64,000 bases of DNA from Phycisphaerales bacterium (GCA_905339235.1 CAJPFG010000003.1:62001-126000), one strand, 5' to 3'; shown: positions 8,521-18,935, counted from the first letter of the stretch. Made by a program: numbers and translations. Notes: generated by a model from the sequence alone, not told the origin.

Positions 8521-9813
8521 ATGCTTCATGTGGTTGCGATGACGTGTGCGGTGCTGGCGGTTCAACCCGGCGCCGGGCTTTCGAAGGCGGAGCAGGCCGC
8601 GGGATGGCGGTTGTATTCCGGCGCGGACGCGACCAGCCTGTGGCGGGGGTACAAACAGCCGGCGTTTCCTTCCAAGGGATGGACCGCGGCGGATGGTGAA
8701 CTGCGGATCAGCAAGGGAGGCGGCGGGGGCGATCTGATCACGATGGACCAGTTCGGCGACGTGGAAATGACCTTCGAGTTCCGCTTGGGCGAAAAGGCCA
8801 ACTCCGGCATCATGTGGCGGTGCACGGAAACGCACGACGCGACCTGGCAGACCGGCCCCGAGTACCAACTGCTCGAAGACGCGACCTACGGCGCGAAGCC
8901 GACGGATGCGCACTCGTGCGCGGCCCTCTACGACCTGTACCCACCGTCCGAAGGCAAGGCGATGAAACCTTCGGGGCAGTGGAACAACGGGCGCATTTAC
9001 CTGCGCAACGGGCTGGTGCAGCACTGGTTGAACGGACAAAAGGCGGTCGAGGCCGTGGTCTTCGACGATGCGGGCAATCCCACGAAGGAATGGGCCGACA
9101 AGATCGCGGGGAGCAAGTTCAAGGCGTACGAGCGCTTCGGCGTCCAGCCGCGCGGGCACATCGCAATCCAGGATCACGGCGATACCGAAATCGCGCTGCG
9201 AAACGTGCGAATCCGCGACCTCGGAGCGCCCCTCCCGGGGGAGGTGGCGCTGTTCAACGGGAAGGATTTGACGGGTTGGAAGGCGATCGTCCCCGACGCG
9301 GCCAAGCAGAACACCAAGCCCGAGAGCGTGTGGAGCGTCGCCGACGGAGTGCTCATCTGCAAGGGCAACCCGGTTGGGTACATTCGAACGGAAAAGGACT
9401 ACACCAACTTCGTGCTGCGCCTGGAATGGCGGTTCGACGCGGCGAAGGGCGCGGGCAACAGCGGCGTGCTCCTGCGCATGGTGGGCGAGGACAAGGTCTG
9501 GCCCAGGAGCGTCGAGGCCCAGTTGCACAGCGGGAACGCGGGAGATTTCTGGAACATCGGTGAGTTCGAAATGAAGACCGACGCATCGCGGCTGAACGGG
9601 CGGAACACCAGGAAGACGCATGGTGCGGAGCGGCCACTGGGCGCCTGGAACGAATACGAAATCATCGTCAACCACGGCGAGATCGCGCTCAAGGTGAACG
9701 GCGAAGAGTTGAACCGTGCCTGGGATGTCGGCGAACTTCCCGGGAAGATTTGTCTTCAGAGCGAGGGAGCGGAGATCCACTTCAGAAACATCCGGCTGGT
9801 GCCGCTGGATTAG
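8521..9813 (+). CDS. Exported protein with two 3-keto-disaccharide hydrolase (DUF1080) domains
   Basis: A short N-terminal hydrophobic segment (residues 1-18) suggests export. Two DUF1080 jelly-roll domains follow. The first spans about residues 28-237 and carries TFEFRLGEKANSGIMWR. The second spans about 241-429 and carries LFNGKDLTGWKAI, LRLEWRF and GNSGVLLRM. The family, abundant in planctomycetes, includes lyases/hydrolases acting on 3-keto-glycosides, so the likely job is polysaccharide or glycoside breakdown outside the cytoplasm. The domain pair probably arose by an old internal duplication because the two copies differ widely. Which copy is active cannot be decided here. A weak -10 box TACAGT lies at 8479-8484. 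Divergent from the nitroreductase gene. Confidence 0.88.
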   Translation: MLHVVAMTCAVLAVQPGAGLSKAEQAAGWRLYSGADATSLWRGYKQPAFPSKGWTAADGELRISKGGGGGDLITMDQFGDVEMTFEFRLGEKANSGIMWRCTETHDATWQTGPEYQLLEDATYGAKPTDAHSCAALYDLYPPSEGKAMKPSGQWNNGRIYLRNGLVQHWLNGQKAVEAVVFDDAGNPTKEWADKIAGSKFKAYERFGVQPRGHIAIQDHGDTEIALRNVRIRDLGAPLPGEVALFNGKDLTGWKAIVPDAAKQNTKPESVWSVADGVLICKGNPVGYIRTEKDYTNFVLRLEWRFDAAKGAGNSGVLLRMVGEDKVWPRSVEAQLHSGNAGDFWNIGEFEMKTDASRLNGRNTRKTHGAERPLGAWNEYEIIVNHGEIALKVNGEELNRAWDVGELPGKICLQSEGAEIHFRNIRLVPLD

Positions 9814-9885
9814 CGCTCTATATAGTGAGCGGTTGACTCCGGGTCGCGAACGGCCCGTGCCAGCCGCCGGTTGCAGGAGTTGCGC

Positions 9886-10587
9886 GTGGCGAGCCACATC
9901 GGCATCGTGGGAGTCAGCCCGGAAGGAGCCGCGGTGTTCTACCAGCAGCTCACGCGCCAAGCCGCGCGCCTTCTGGGCCCCAACGACCAGCCCCGCATCT
10001 CGATGCACAACGAGCCGCTGCACCTCTACTTGGAGGCAATCCGGCGCAACGACTGGCACGGGGTAGATCGGCTGCTGCGGCGCTCGGCCGAGTTGCTCGC
10101 GCGCTGCGGCGCGCATTTTTGCGTTTCGCCCGACAACGCGGTGCAGCATGCCGTCCAAATGGCGGAGGTGGGTAGCGCCATCCCCTGGTTGCCCATGACG
10201 GATCTGGTCGCCACCACGGTCGCGTCGGAGGGGCGGAGAACCGTGGGCATCATCGGCACCAAACTCGTCACGAACTCTTCGACGTACCAAACGCACCTTG
10301 GACTCAAGGGCGTGCAGGTGTTGGGGCCGGAGGGCGGAGAAGACGACACCCTCGACCAGATCATCTTCGGCGAGTTGATCTACGGTGATATCCGGCCCGA
10401 AAGCCGACTGATCGTGCTCCACATCATCGCCGGAATGGCCCGGCGCGGCTGTGAAGCCGTGATCCTGGCCTGCAGCGAGGCTCCCCTGCTGGTCACGCGG
10501 GAAAACTCGCCTCTGCCGGTGTACGACGCCGCGGACATTCTCGCGGAGGCCGCGGCCCGTCGTGCGCTGACCCCCGCCACCGCGTGA
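9886..10587 (+). CDS. Aspartate/glutamate racemase family protein
   Basis: A 233-residue member of the Asp/Glu racemase superfamily. The start is taken at GTG 9886 because AGGAG (9875-9879) lies six bases upstream; an in-frame TTG at 9871 is the alternative. The N-terminal HIGIVGVSPEGAAVFYQQL and the second-half LACSEAPLLV motif (second catalytic Cys) are typical. In the first half the usual Cys-Asn-Thr catalytic motif is replaced by SPDNAVQ, so the first cysteine is Asp. Such a change occurs in some superfamily members with altered or one-sided chemistry. The substrate is unknown. A TATAGT -10-like box at 9821-9826 might drive it, but I see no good -35 box. Confidence 0.85.
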   Translation: MASHIGIVGVSPEGAAVFYQQLTRQAARLLGPNDQPRISMHNEPLHLYLEAIRRNDWHGVDRLLRRSAELLARCGAHFCVSPDNAVQHAVQMAEVGSAIPWLPMTDLVATTVASEGRRTVGIIGTKLVTNSSTYQTHLGLKGVQVLGPEGGEDDTLDQIIFGELIYGDIRPESRLIVLHIIAGMARRGCEAVILACSEAPLLVTRENSPLPVYDAADILAEAAARRALTPATA

Positions 10588-10952
10588 TTTGGGCCGGTGT
10601 TTGCCCGTGTCAAGGAACTTGGCGGGACCTGTCGCCGAATCGACGTGACCCCACGCACGCGCTTGCGGACGGCCGAATTATGGGTTGGCATTTGTAAGGT
10701 TTGATGAGTTGACTGGACGACAGCACCAGTTATCCGGTATGCTGTGCCCGGTTGGCGCGAGCGTGGCGGCGAAGGCGGCCGGCGAAAACCGGTCGCTGAG
10801 CGCGAGGTCGAGACATCGACAGCGCGATACGCCGCGAGGTCGGGTGCCCCGTGCAGCCGTGATCGCGTCAAAGGCCCGAAAGTCAGTTTGGGAGCGTGTG
10901 CCGGAAGGACCCGGCGTGTGACGCGACCAAGCGGAAATGGTTGGAGCCCGTC
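10588..10952 (+). other. Long 5' region ahead of the giant surface protein gene
   Basis: This 365-base stretch has no convincing gene. The only promoter-like signal I see is TTGACT at 10709-10714 followed by TATCCG (10731-10736, 16-bp spacer) or TATGCT (10738-10743, 23-bp spacer). Both fits are poor. The ribosome site GGAG (10943-10946) lies six bases before the ATG at 10953. A leader of around 200 bases is possible. Confidence 0.35.
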
Positions 10953-13900
10953 ATGAACAACAGGGAATCTCGCACGATGTCTTCGATGTTTGTTTCGACA
11001 CGCGGGAGCAGGCCGCGTCGGCTGTTCGATCGCGTCGGGCGAGCGGTCGGGCTGGACGAGTCGGCGGCAAGCCGGTTCGGCGCGTTCGAGTCGCTCGAAA
11101 CGCGCGCCATGCTGGAAGGGTCCTTCGCGACCGCGATCCTCGTCACACTCGACGGGGCGGGACGGGGCTCTGCTCCGGGGGTGATCAACCCGGCCGTGGC
11201 GTCCACCGACAATGACTATTACCGCTTCGTCGCGCCGGCCAACGACTTTGTGCGGGTGCTGGCCGACACGGCCAACGAGGCGACGACCAGCACGCTCAAC
11301 GACCGAGTGTCGATCTACAACGACGCGTTCACGCTGATCGCCCAGGGCTCGAACAACGGCACGCTCACGACGGGCGTGCAGCGCGACGGCTGGTCGGGGT
11401 TCCTTGCGGAAGCGGGCCGGACGTACTTCGTCGTGGTGAGCAGCGACTACGCGGGACCGGCCCCGAACCTGACGAGCGGGAACACCTTCACCCTTCAGTT
11501 GGCCGCGATCTCGAACACGTTTATCCTCGATCCCAACGGGAGCGGTATCGCGATCGATCCAGCGACCCCCGCGCCGCCGCCGGACCAGTTGTGGCCGGTC
11601 CGCGGGAATCTCGCGTTCCGCCAGGACGACCAGGTGTGGACGTATACCGCGGCGACGACCAGCCTGGTGACTCTGAACGCCCAGCACAACCGCTACAACG
11701 CGCCGTTCCTGCCCGGCAGTTCGATCCCCAATCGCCTCGACACCCGCCTTGAGGTCTACAACAGCGCCGGGGCTCTGCTGTCCCAGGACAGCGACGCGGG
11801 CCGGGTCAACGATGCGTTCACGTCGTTCAAGGCCACGCAGGGGCAGACGTACTACATCCGTGTCCGCAGCGACGAAGTGCGGGCGCGCCAGCCCGCGAAC
11901 CCGGCGTTCGACGTCACGCTGGCGACGGGCAACTTCTGGCTCGTGGCCGACACGGCCTCGCAGGACGTCCCGCTGAACCAGGTGGTACGGCGCGCGACGG
12001 TGAACGATGCGTTCGCGGGATTTGACGACCCCACTCCGCCCGCGCCGGCGCCGATTTCGACGCCGACGTTCCAGACGCAGAACTACACGTTCCAGGCCGC
12101 GGGTGACGGCCTGGCGATCATCACCGTTACTCCCACCGGTCTGGCTCCGGTGACCGATCCGGCGGTGCGCCTGTTCGACAAGGACGGCGCGTTGATCACG
12201 TACAACGACAACTTCGCGGGGCTCGCGGCGCAACTCGAGGTGCGCCTGGTGGGCGGGCAGCAGTACTACGTGGTGGTTGACGGGTTTGAGATCAACAGCG
12301 CTGTCCAGTTCATCCTGAACATCGAGGCGGAGCACACGTTCAACAACAGCACCGGCGCGTTGGTGGACGACCACGTCAACACTCCCCCCCTGACGCAGAG
12401 CCCCACTCCCGCTCAGCGCGACCAGATGCGGCGGGTCTTCTCGCTGGCCACCGGCCTGACCTGGTCGGACCCTGCGGTCACGCTGGACGAGAACAACAAC
12501 GAGGTCCGGGATCGCGGGTTGCGCTCCACGGCCGTGGGAACGGGCCGGATCCACACCTCGGCGGACACGGACCTCTTCCAGTTCACCGCGCCGGGGGACA
12601 TGCTCATTGATTACGGCGGCAACAACGACGACGCTGGAACCTCTCTGTTCGTCGGGGGGATTTTCGACTTTGGCAGCAATAACACACCGTGGCTGACCGG
12701 ATCGCGCAACCTCGCGACTTGGGACGCCAACGACTGGTGGTACACCGGCGCGCAGTACTTTGATGCGCAGTTCAACGTGACCTACGGCTTCAACGACAAC
12801 GCCGACACGGCGGGCACGACGGGGCCGGAAATCTACGCGATGACCGACTACGACCCGGGTCTGCCGCAGACGGTGCCCACGGGCATGAACCGGCGATGGC
12901 TGATCGTCGGGGGTGACTTTGACCTGATCGTGCCCACCCCGTTCGGTCCCGCGACGCTGAAGAATCTGGCGGTCTGGTTCCAGGACTTCAACACCGGGCT
13001 TTGGTCCTGGGGAAGTTTGGGCGATGTGAACGGCCCCGTGCGGGCGATGACCTCGTTCACCCCCGACGAAACCGTTCCGGAACTGAACGACCCCGGCATT
13101 GACGTTCCCACGAACCGGCCAACCCTGGGCGGAACCCCCCTGGCGTATCTGATCCTCGGCGGCGAGTTCACGGAAGCGGACGGTGTAGCGGCATCCAACA
13201 TCGCACGCTGGGATGCGCTCAACGGGTTCCGCCCGATCGGAGCGGGCGCGGACGGTCCGGTCTTCGCGTTGACGGTGTACGACGCACCGGATGTGGGCGA
13301 CGCGAGAGCCGGCCAGCCCGGCCCACCGATCCTTCCCGAGGTGAACGACAGCCGTGATATCCCGATTTCGCTGTACGTGGGAGGCAACTTTACGAGCCTG
13401 GACGGGACCTCCGTAAGCAACCTCGGTTACTGGGACGGCGAGTTCACCGACGCCGTCTGGGCCGGGCCGGCCGGAATCCCTCGTCCCGCGGCCGCCGGGC
13501 CGAACGGGCCGGTCTTTGCACTGACTTCTTACATCGGGTGGGATCCCGACGGCGAAGGCGGAGAAATCGAGGCGCCCTCTCGCGTCCTTGTCATCGGCGG
13601 CCAGTTCACTTCGATCGCGGATGGCGAGGGAACGAACATCGCGGCCTCCAATCTCGCGGCCTGGGGGTTCATCGGCGCGGCCACCACCCGGCCCGGCCTC
13701 ACGCCTCCACCTCCGCTGAGCCGTGACAACCAGTCCGTGAACTATGCCCCGCAGGCCGGATGGCAGCAGGTAGATGCCGGCATCACCGACCCCAACTCCA
13801 ACGGAGATGGTCCGGTCGTGCTGGCACTCGCCGAGTGGGACCCGCCGGACATCAACAACACGACGATCGATCCGGTTCTGGTTGTCGGCGGGTCGTTCAG

Positions 13901-16900
13901 CGTTTTCGGAGCGATCGAGAACCTCGTCGCCTTTGCGGTCAATACCGAAACCGGCGCTGCGGACGGCTTCGTGTGGTTCAATAACTCGGAGGGGACCAAC
14001 GGCACGGTCCGCGCCATCACGACGCTCACCGATGCACAGGAACCCGGCATCGCGACGGACCTCAACTCCGGCGTGCCGCAGGAAGTGCTGTACATCGGAG
14101 GCGATTTCACGGAAGTGACCAACGGCGATCTGGCCGACCCCGTCGCCGCAAATCATGTCGCGCAGTTTGCGGCGTTCCATGACCCCTTGTCCGGCCAGGA
14201 CTTTTTCTACTTCACCAGCCTGCTGGGCGGGGTTGGGAACACCAACTCCACACTCGCACCCCTGGCGTCGGTCTTCGCCCTGTCGCCCTTTGATGACGGC
14301 AACCCGCTCGCGTGGGACCGGCACGATCGCCCGGCAACACGCCTCTCGATCGTGGTCTCTCCGGCGAGCGGCTCGTTCGCAAACATGCGCGTTCGTGTGT
14401 TTGATTCCAACATGAACATCGTGTACGGCTTCCAGGAAGCCGGCAGCGAGACCATCGCCCCGCCGTTCCCCGATCCGGCGGGTATGAACGACACCTCGCT
14501 GGTGGGCCCGCCGCTCGACACGACCTTCGACGGCATCAAGGTCTGGGGTGGTGAGACGTACTACATCGAGATCAGCAGCCTGGGAGGCACGGACGATTTC
14601 AACCCGGTCAACCGTGGCGGCACGGGACGCTACAACTTCACCGTGATCGCCGACGGCATCGCGACGGACCTCAACAGCGACGAGGTCCTCGACGATGTGA
14701 ACGGCCCGGGGCTCGACGAGCCCAACGACGGACGGTTCATCCAGTCCATCGCGGTCAACCTGCCCTTGGGAAGCGGCGACGGTTCCAACTACGTGGCCGC
14801 GGACACCCAGCCCCTGCACGGGAACACCGCGCGGAACTGGACCATCAATCCCTCCACGAACCTGTCGTTCCAGACGCGCGGCGACATCGGCAACATCTCG
14901 ACGATCAATGACACAGACCTCTACTCGTTCCGCGCGCAGTTCGATGGTTTCGTAGAACTGCGGATCAGCACGTCTCTCATTCTCGACTCGTACGGCGAGC
15001 AGTACGGCACGGACTTCCGCGGCGACTCGGATTTCGTCTCCTCGTGGCTGGACTCGGCGCTCCGAGTCTTCCGCAACGACTTCGAACAGATCGCCTACAA
15101 CGACGACAACGCGGCCATCCGCGGCGAGTTTGCGGATGTCTTCTTCGGCGTGCTCGACCGCGATGTCACGACTCCCGCCGAGTTGGACCCCTTCCGCTTC
15201 TACGACCGCGATGCCAGGGTGATCGTCCCGGTGGTCGCCGGCAATGTCTACTACATACAGGTCGAGAGCGGCCAGCGCTGGGTGGACGGGTCGCCCATCC
15301 TCCTCGAAGACCGCGTGGACAACGTTTCGCGCGAGATCGATGTCCGCCGAACCACCGGCGCGTACCAACTCCTCATCAATGCCATGCCGCTGCTCGACAA
15401 CGACATCGAGGGCGGCCAAACGGTGTTCGATGATCACATCGACTTCAACGGGGCCGGCCCCGGCAACAACTTCGCGACCCCCATCCGGTTGGGCGACTTG
15501 ACCAGCGGATCGGACAACGGCCTCGCCACGTTCTCCGGCGTCATCAACAACACGCCGCTGAAGCCCTCGGATCAGGACCTGTTCTCGTTCATCACGCCAG
15601 GCTCGGGAACGCTCATCATCCAGGCGACCCGGCCGGTTGGATCGCTTCTCAATCCCACGGCCATTCTGTTCGACCCCGCGACCGGGAACCAGGTCGCGGT
15701 GGGCACTCCCATCTCCGGCGGCGGGTCGAGGATCGAGTTCTCCGTGCAGAAGGGAGACGAGTTCATCCTGCTGATCGCCGGCACGGGCGGGACCGAGGGC
15801 GCGTACGACGTGGCCATTTCGGGCGTGCCCGAAGTGGACGACTACGCCGACTTTGGCAAGTTGTGGAATGCCTCCACGATAACGCTGCGGGACTTCCTCG
15901 GGCAGGGCCAGGCCACCGGCCGCATCAACGCGCCGGGAGATATCGATGTCTTCCGGTTCTCCTTCGAGACTTTCTGGACAAGCATCACGTTCAACGTCAG
16001 ATCGCTGGATGCGACGCTCGATCCGACCGTGACGATCTACGAGGTCAGCGAGGACCCGGCCACGAATCCGATTCTCCTGACGGTTGGTTTCAATGACAAT
16101 GCGAGCGCCACCACCAACGACTCCCGCGTGACGGTGCCGATCACCCCCGACCGCGGCAAGTTCCCGCCGGGCGGGCCCGACCGCCTGTACCCCTATTACT
16201 ACGTCGTCGTCCGGGGCGCCAACCTCAACGCCGATGAAGGCCGGTACGAACTCAACATGTCGTTCCCTGCAACCGACGACCACCCGGACGCAACGCCGGA
16301 GGACGTGCCTTCGCCCACAACGGTGGACACCAGCGAGTTCTCCTTCGCGACACGTATCGTCGTGGACTCTGCCACGGGTCTGGGCAACTCCGTGGGCAAC
16401 ATCGAGCAGGTCGGCGACACCGACCTCTTCCAGTTCACGGCTCCCGCGGGCGGGCCGGCGCAGATCGTCATCAGCCGTCCGGGCAGCAGCCTGATCCGCA
16501 CCCGCGTGTTCCTGACGGACAGTTTCGGCACGGTGCTCGGCAGCGGCACGGCCCAGGACAGCACCATCTTCATCACCGCCGCGACCTCGAGCACGGTCGT
16601 TCGCAACAACACCTACTTCATCGTGGTTGAAGGATTCGAGGACGAGGGTGTCCCCAACGTCAACACCACGGTCACGGGCAACTACACGGTGAGCGTGACC
16701 GCTCCGCCCATCGACGATCACCCCAACGCGGGCGAGTTCAACCTGGCCACAGGGATGATCTTCAACCTCTCTTCGGGCCTCGCCCAGATCGGCGGGAACG
16801 CCGCGAACGACCCGCTCAACCCGCGGCTGAGTCCGACCAACGACACCGATCTGTTCACCTTCACCACGCTGCTTTCCGGGAGCCAGGTCGTCACCGTGAC

Positions 16901-18884
16901 ACCATTCCTGGCGGGCGGCAACTTCTCGCCGCGCATCACGATCTTCGACGCCTTGTTCAACCAGATCGCTCAGGTTTCCGGGTCGGCCGTGCTCGAGGAA
17001 ATGACGGTGACGATCACGGGCGCTCTCCAGGGTTCGAGGTACTACGTGCTGGTGAGCGCGGTGTCGGGCGTGCCCGGCGCCACGCTGACGGGAGAGTACC
17101 GGCTGCGGGTGCAGGGACCGGTTCCCCCCGACGGCAGCGGTCCGGACCCCTCCGAGATCGATTTCAACGCCCCATTGAGCGTGACGCTCGACTCTCGCAC
17201 GGGTGACGGATCCCGCTTCGACCAGATCAACCCCTCCGGCGACCGCGACCTCTTCTCGTTCACCACCTCCTCGGCCGGACGGATCTTCATCCAGGTTGTC
17301 ACACCCAGCGGCTCGCTGCTGGACGCGTCGGTCACGGTGCTCTCGGCCGCCAACGAAAACTCCTCCTCCGTCGTCGTGTTCGACGCCGACGGTTTCGCGG
17401 GCATCACCGCGCAGGCGACCTTCGACGGCCTGGCGAACAAGCAGTACTGGGTAATCGTGGACGGCCTGGGAGCGTCCGTGGGTTCGTACGAGATCCGCAT
17501 CAACACGCAGCCGCTCACCAACCGGCTGTTCTTCCCGGAAGGCTTCGCGAACGGCAACATCCGCGAGTTCCTCTCGATCATTAATCCGGGCAACTCGCCC
17601 GCGAACTACACGGTCTATATCCGCTATGAGTGGGGCCAACTCGAAACCGTCCTCAGCAGCGGCGTAGTCGCGCCCCACTCCCGCGACGGCCTGACCATCA
17701 TCGACGGGCCCTTCTTCCAGACCCCCGGCATCCTCAACAACGTCCCCTACGCGATCATCATCGATTCCGACCAGCCCCTGGGCGCCACAATGGCCCACTA
17801 CGACTTCGGCTCGGCCGTGGGCGACTCCTTCACCGAGACACTCTCGGCCCGTTGGAACTTCGCCCGCGTCGAGCGCAACCCGGGCCTCGTGCGCGACTTC
17901 ATCGTGCTGTACAACCCGAACAACTTCGACATCAACGTCACGCTCACGGCCAACCAGAACGGCCAGACCGTTTCCGTCACGCAGTCGTTCCAGGCCCTGC
18001 GCCGGGGCGGCTTCTCCATCGACGCGCTGGGGACGTTCCCGCTGGGGACCTTCGGCGTGGTGATGACGGCCGCGGCGGCCAACCCCGCAAACCAGGCCGC
18101 GTTCCAGGGAGTGGTGGCGTCCATCAGCCACTACTCGGTCACGGGCGGGTCGGCGTTCTCGGTCATCGGTTCGCCGGTGACGCCCGACAGCCCGCAGGGC
18201 GGCTCGACCAGGGGCGTCATCACCAACATCATGCAGGGGAGCAAGGTTTCTTCTGAAATCGTGTTCTTCAACTCGGGCCTGACGACCGCGACCGTCACGC
18301 TCGCGGGCAACTACATCCGGACCCAGGGTTTGCCGGCCTTCACGCGGGTGTTTGATATCCCGGCCCGAAGCATCTTCACCATCTCCGGGTCCAGCCTGGG
18401 CCTGGTGGCGGACCAGCCCGTGGGCCTGCGGTGGACCAGCAACGTGGCCATCAATGCGTTGGGAAGCGAGCAGCAGTTCGGCGACGGGGACTCGACCCAG
18501 CCGGCCACCACCGCCGCCCGCCAGTACTACTTCGGCGACGCGTACATCGACGTGCCGCAGGCCGGAAACCTCTACTTCGAGACCATGTTCTTCCACAACC
18601 CGACCAACGTTTCGAGCAACGTCACGGTCCGGCTGGTCTTCCTGGACGGCACGACTTCCTCGTTCAACGTTTCCATGGGACCGGGCGGATTCGCGGAGGT
18701 CAAACTCCACGAGCGGCCCGAGATCATCCAGCAGCGCACCGGCCGCCAGTGGTTCGCGGTTGATGCCTCGTCCACGAAACCCTTCATCGCCTCGATGCAG
18801 CACTACGACCTGTTCCTCGGCGGCGGCTGGGCGACCAGCGGCGTGCCGTTCGACATCTCGACCAACCTCGCGCGGATCACCTGA
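10953..18884 (+). CDS. Giant cell-surface protein with PPC-type repeats and seven-repeat propeller-like block
   Basis: 2643 residues from ATG 10953 (GGAG six bases upstream; the 19 upstream codons of the open frame are left out). FESLETRAML at residues 45-54 resembles the planctomycete LEPR-XLL surface-protein signal. The middle block (12645-14220) has seven repeats of the form VGGxFT...NLAxWD...GPVxAhT, suggesting a seven-bladed propeller. PPC-like beta domains with D-x-D-L-F-x-F starts appear before and after it (near 11209, 12563, 14909, 15571, 15940, 16417, 16843, 17240), often followed by VDDHP- or DDHIDF-type linkers. From about 17520 to the end there are three or four Ig-like domains (FFPEGF, FARVERNPG, YFGDAYIDVPQAG). 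There is no catalytic motif. A structural or adhesive surface role is inferred. Confidence 0.88.
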   Translation: MNNRESRTMSSMFVSTRGSRPRRLFDRVGRAVGLDESAASRFGAFESLETRAMLEGSFATAILVTLDGAGRGSAPGVINPAVASTDNDYYRFVAPANDFVRVLADTANEATTSTLNDRVSIYNDAFTLIAQGSNNGTLTTGVQRDGWSGFLAEAGRTYFVVVSSDYAGPAPNLTSGNTFTLQLAAISNTFILDPNGSGIAIDPATPAPPPDQLWPVRGNLAFRQDDQVWTYTAATTSLVTLNAQHNRYNAPFLPGSSIPNRLDTRLEVYNSAGALLSQDSDAGRVNDAFTSFKATQGQTYYIRVRSDEVRARQPANPAFDVTLATGNFWLVADTASQDVPLNQVVRRATVNDAFAGFDDPTPPAPAPISTPTFQTQNYTFQAAGDGLAIITVTPTGLAPVTDPAVRLFDKDGALITYNDNFAGLAAQLEVRLVGGQQYYVVVDGFEINSAVQFILNIEAEHTFNNSTGALVDDHVNTPPLTQSPTPAQRDQMRRVFSLATGLTWSDPAVTLDENNNEVRDRGLRSTAVGTGRIHTSADTDLFQFTAPGDMLIDYGGNNDDAGTSLFVGGIFDFGSNNTPWLTGSRNLATWDANDWWYTGAQYFDAQFNVTYGFNDNADTAGTTGPEIYAMTDYDPGLPQTVPTGMNRRWLIVGGDFDLIVPTPFGPATLKNLAVWFQDFNTGLWSWGSLGDVNGPVRAMTSFTPDETVPELNDPGIDVPTNRPTLGGTPLAYLILGGEFTEADGVAASNIARWDALNGFRPIGAGADGPVFALTVYDAPDVGDARAGQPGPPILPEVNDSRDIPISLYVGGNFTSLDGTSVSNLGYWDGEFTDAVWAGPAGIPRPAAAGPNGPVFALTSYIGWDPDGEGGEIEAPSRVLVIGGQFTSIADGEGTNIAASNLAAWGFIGAATTRPGLTPPPPLSRDNQSVNYAPQAGWQQVDAGITDPNSNGDGPVVLALAEWDPPDINNTTIDPVLVVGGSFSVFGAIENLVAFAVNTETGAADGFVWFNNSEGTNGTVRAITTLTDAQEPGIATDLNSGVPQEVLYIGGDFTEVTNGDLADPVAANHVAQFAAFHDPLSGQDFFYFTSLLGGVGNTNSTLAPLASVFALSPFDDGNPLAWDRHDRPATRLSIVVSPASGSFANMRVRVFDSNMNIVYGFQEAGSETIAPPFPDPAGMNDTSLVGPPLDTTFDGIKVWGGETYYIEISSLGGTDDFNPVNRGGTGRYNFTVIADGIATDLNSDEVLDDVNGPGLDEPNDGRFIQSIAVNLPLGSGDGSNYVAADTQPLHGNTARNWTINPSTNLSFQTRGDIGNISTINDTDLYSFRAQFDGFVELRISTSLILDSYGEQYGTDFRGDSDFVSSWLDSALRVFRNDFEQIAYNDDNAAIRGEFADVFFGVLDRDVTTPAELDPFRFYDRDARVIVPVVAGNVYYIQVESGQRWVDGSPILLEDRVDNVSREIDVRRTTGAYQLLINAMPLLDNDIEGGQTVFDDHIDFNGAGPGNNFATPIRLGDLTSGSDNGLATFSGVINNTPLKPSDQDLFSFITPGSGTLIIQATRPVGSLLNPTAILFDPATGNQVAVGTPISGGGSRIEFSVQKGDEFILLIAGTGGTEGAYDVAISGVPEVDDYADFGKLWNASTITLRDFLGQGQATGRINAPGDIDVFRFSFETFWTSITFNVRSLDATLDPTVTIYEVSEDPATNPILLTVGFNDNASATTNDSRVTVPITPDRGKFPPGGPDRLYPYYYVVVRGANLNADEGRYELNMSFPATDDHPDATPEDVPSPTTVDTSEFSFATRIVVDSATGLGNSVGNIEQVGDTDLFQFTAPAGGPAQIVISRPGSSLIRTRVFLTDSFGTVLGSGTAQDSTIFITAATSSTVVRNNTYFIVVEGFEDEGVPNVNTTVTGNYTVSVTAPPIDDHPNAGEFNLATGMIFNLSSGLAQIGGNAANDPLNPRLSPTNDTDLFTFTTLLSGSQVVTVTPFLAGGNFSPRITIFDALFNQIAQVSGSAVLEEMTVTITGALQGSRYYVLVSAVSGVPGATLTGEYRLRVQGPVPPDGSGPDPSEIDFNAPLSVTLDSRTGDGSRFDQINPSGDRDLFSFTTSSAGRIFIQVVTPSGSLLDASVTVLSAANENSSSVVVFDADGFAGITAQATFDGLANKQYWVIVDGLGASVGSYEIRINTQPLTNRLFFPEGFANGNIREFLSIINPGNSPANYTVYIRYEWGQLETVLSSGVVAPHSRDGLTIIDGPFFQTPGILNNVPYAIIIDSDQPLGATMAHYDFGSAVGDSFTETLSARWNFARVERNPGLVRDFIVLYNPNNFDINVTLTANQNGQTVSVTQSFQALRRGGFSIDALGTFPLGTFGVVMTAAAANPANQAAFQGVVASISHYSVTGGSAFSVIGSPVTPDSPQGGSTRGVITNIMQGSKVSSEIVFFNSGLTTATVTLAGNYIRTQGLPAFTRVFDIPARSIFTISGSSLGLVADQPVGLRWTSNVAINALGSEQQFGDGDSTQPATTAARQYYFGDAYIDVPQAGNLYFETMFFHNPTNVSSNVTVRLVFLDGTTSSFNVSMGPGGFAEVKLHERPEIIQQRTGRQWFAVDASSTKPFIASMQHYDLFLGGGWATSGVPFDISTNLARIT

Positions 18885-18908
18885 ACACCGTGACTTCAAA
18901 GGCCGAAG

Positions 18909-18935
18909 CGCCCGGGAGCAATCCCGGGCGTTTTT
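18909..18935 (+). terminator. Rho-independent terminator of the giant gene
   Basis: A perfect 9-bp stem CGCCCGGGA/TCCCGGGCG (18909-18917 with 18922-18930) closes a GCAA tetraloop (GNRA class) and is followed by TTTTT (18931-18935). It is 24 bp after the stop codon. Confidence 0.9.

Noticed and set aside
8395..10422. A 675-codon minus-strand ORF opposite the DUF1080 and racemase genes
   Set aside because: It is a shadow of the two plus-strand genes, which have clear family motifs.
10705..10745. A possible promoter TTGACT...TATGCT for the giant gene
   Set aside because: The 23-bp spacer is too long and the 16-bp alternative has a poor -10 box, so it is mentioned only as a weak signal in the leader entry.
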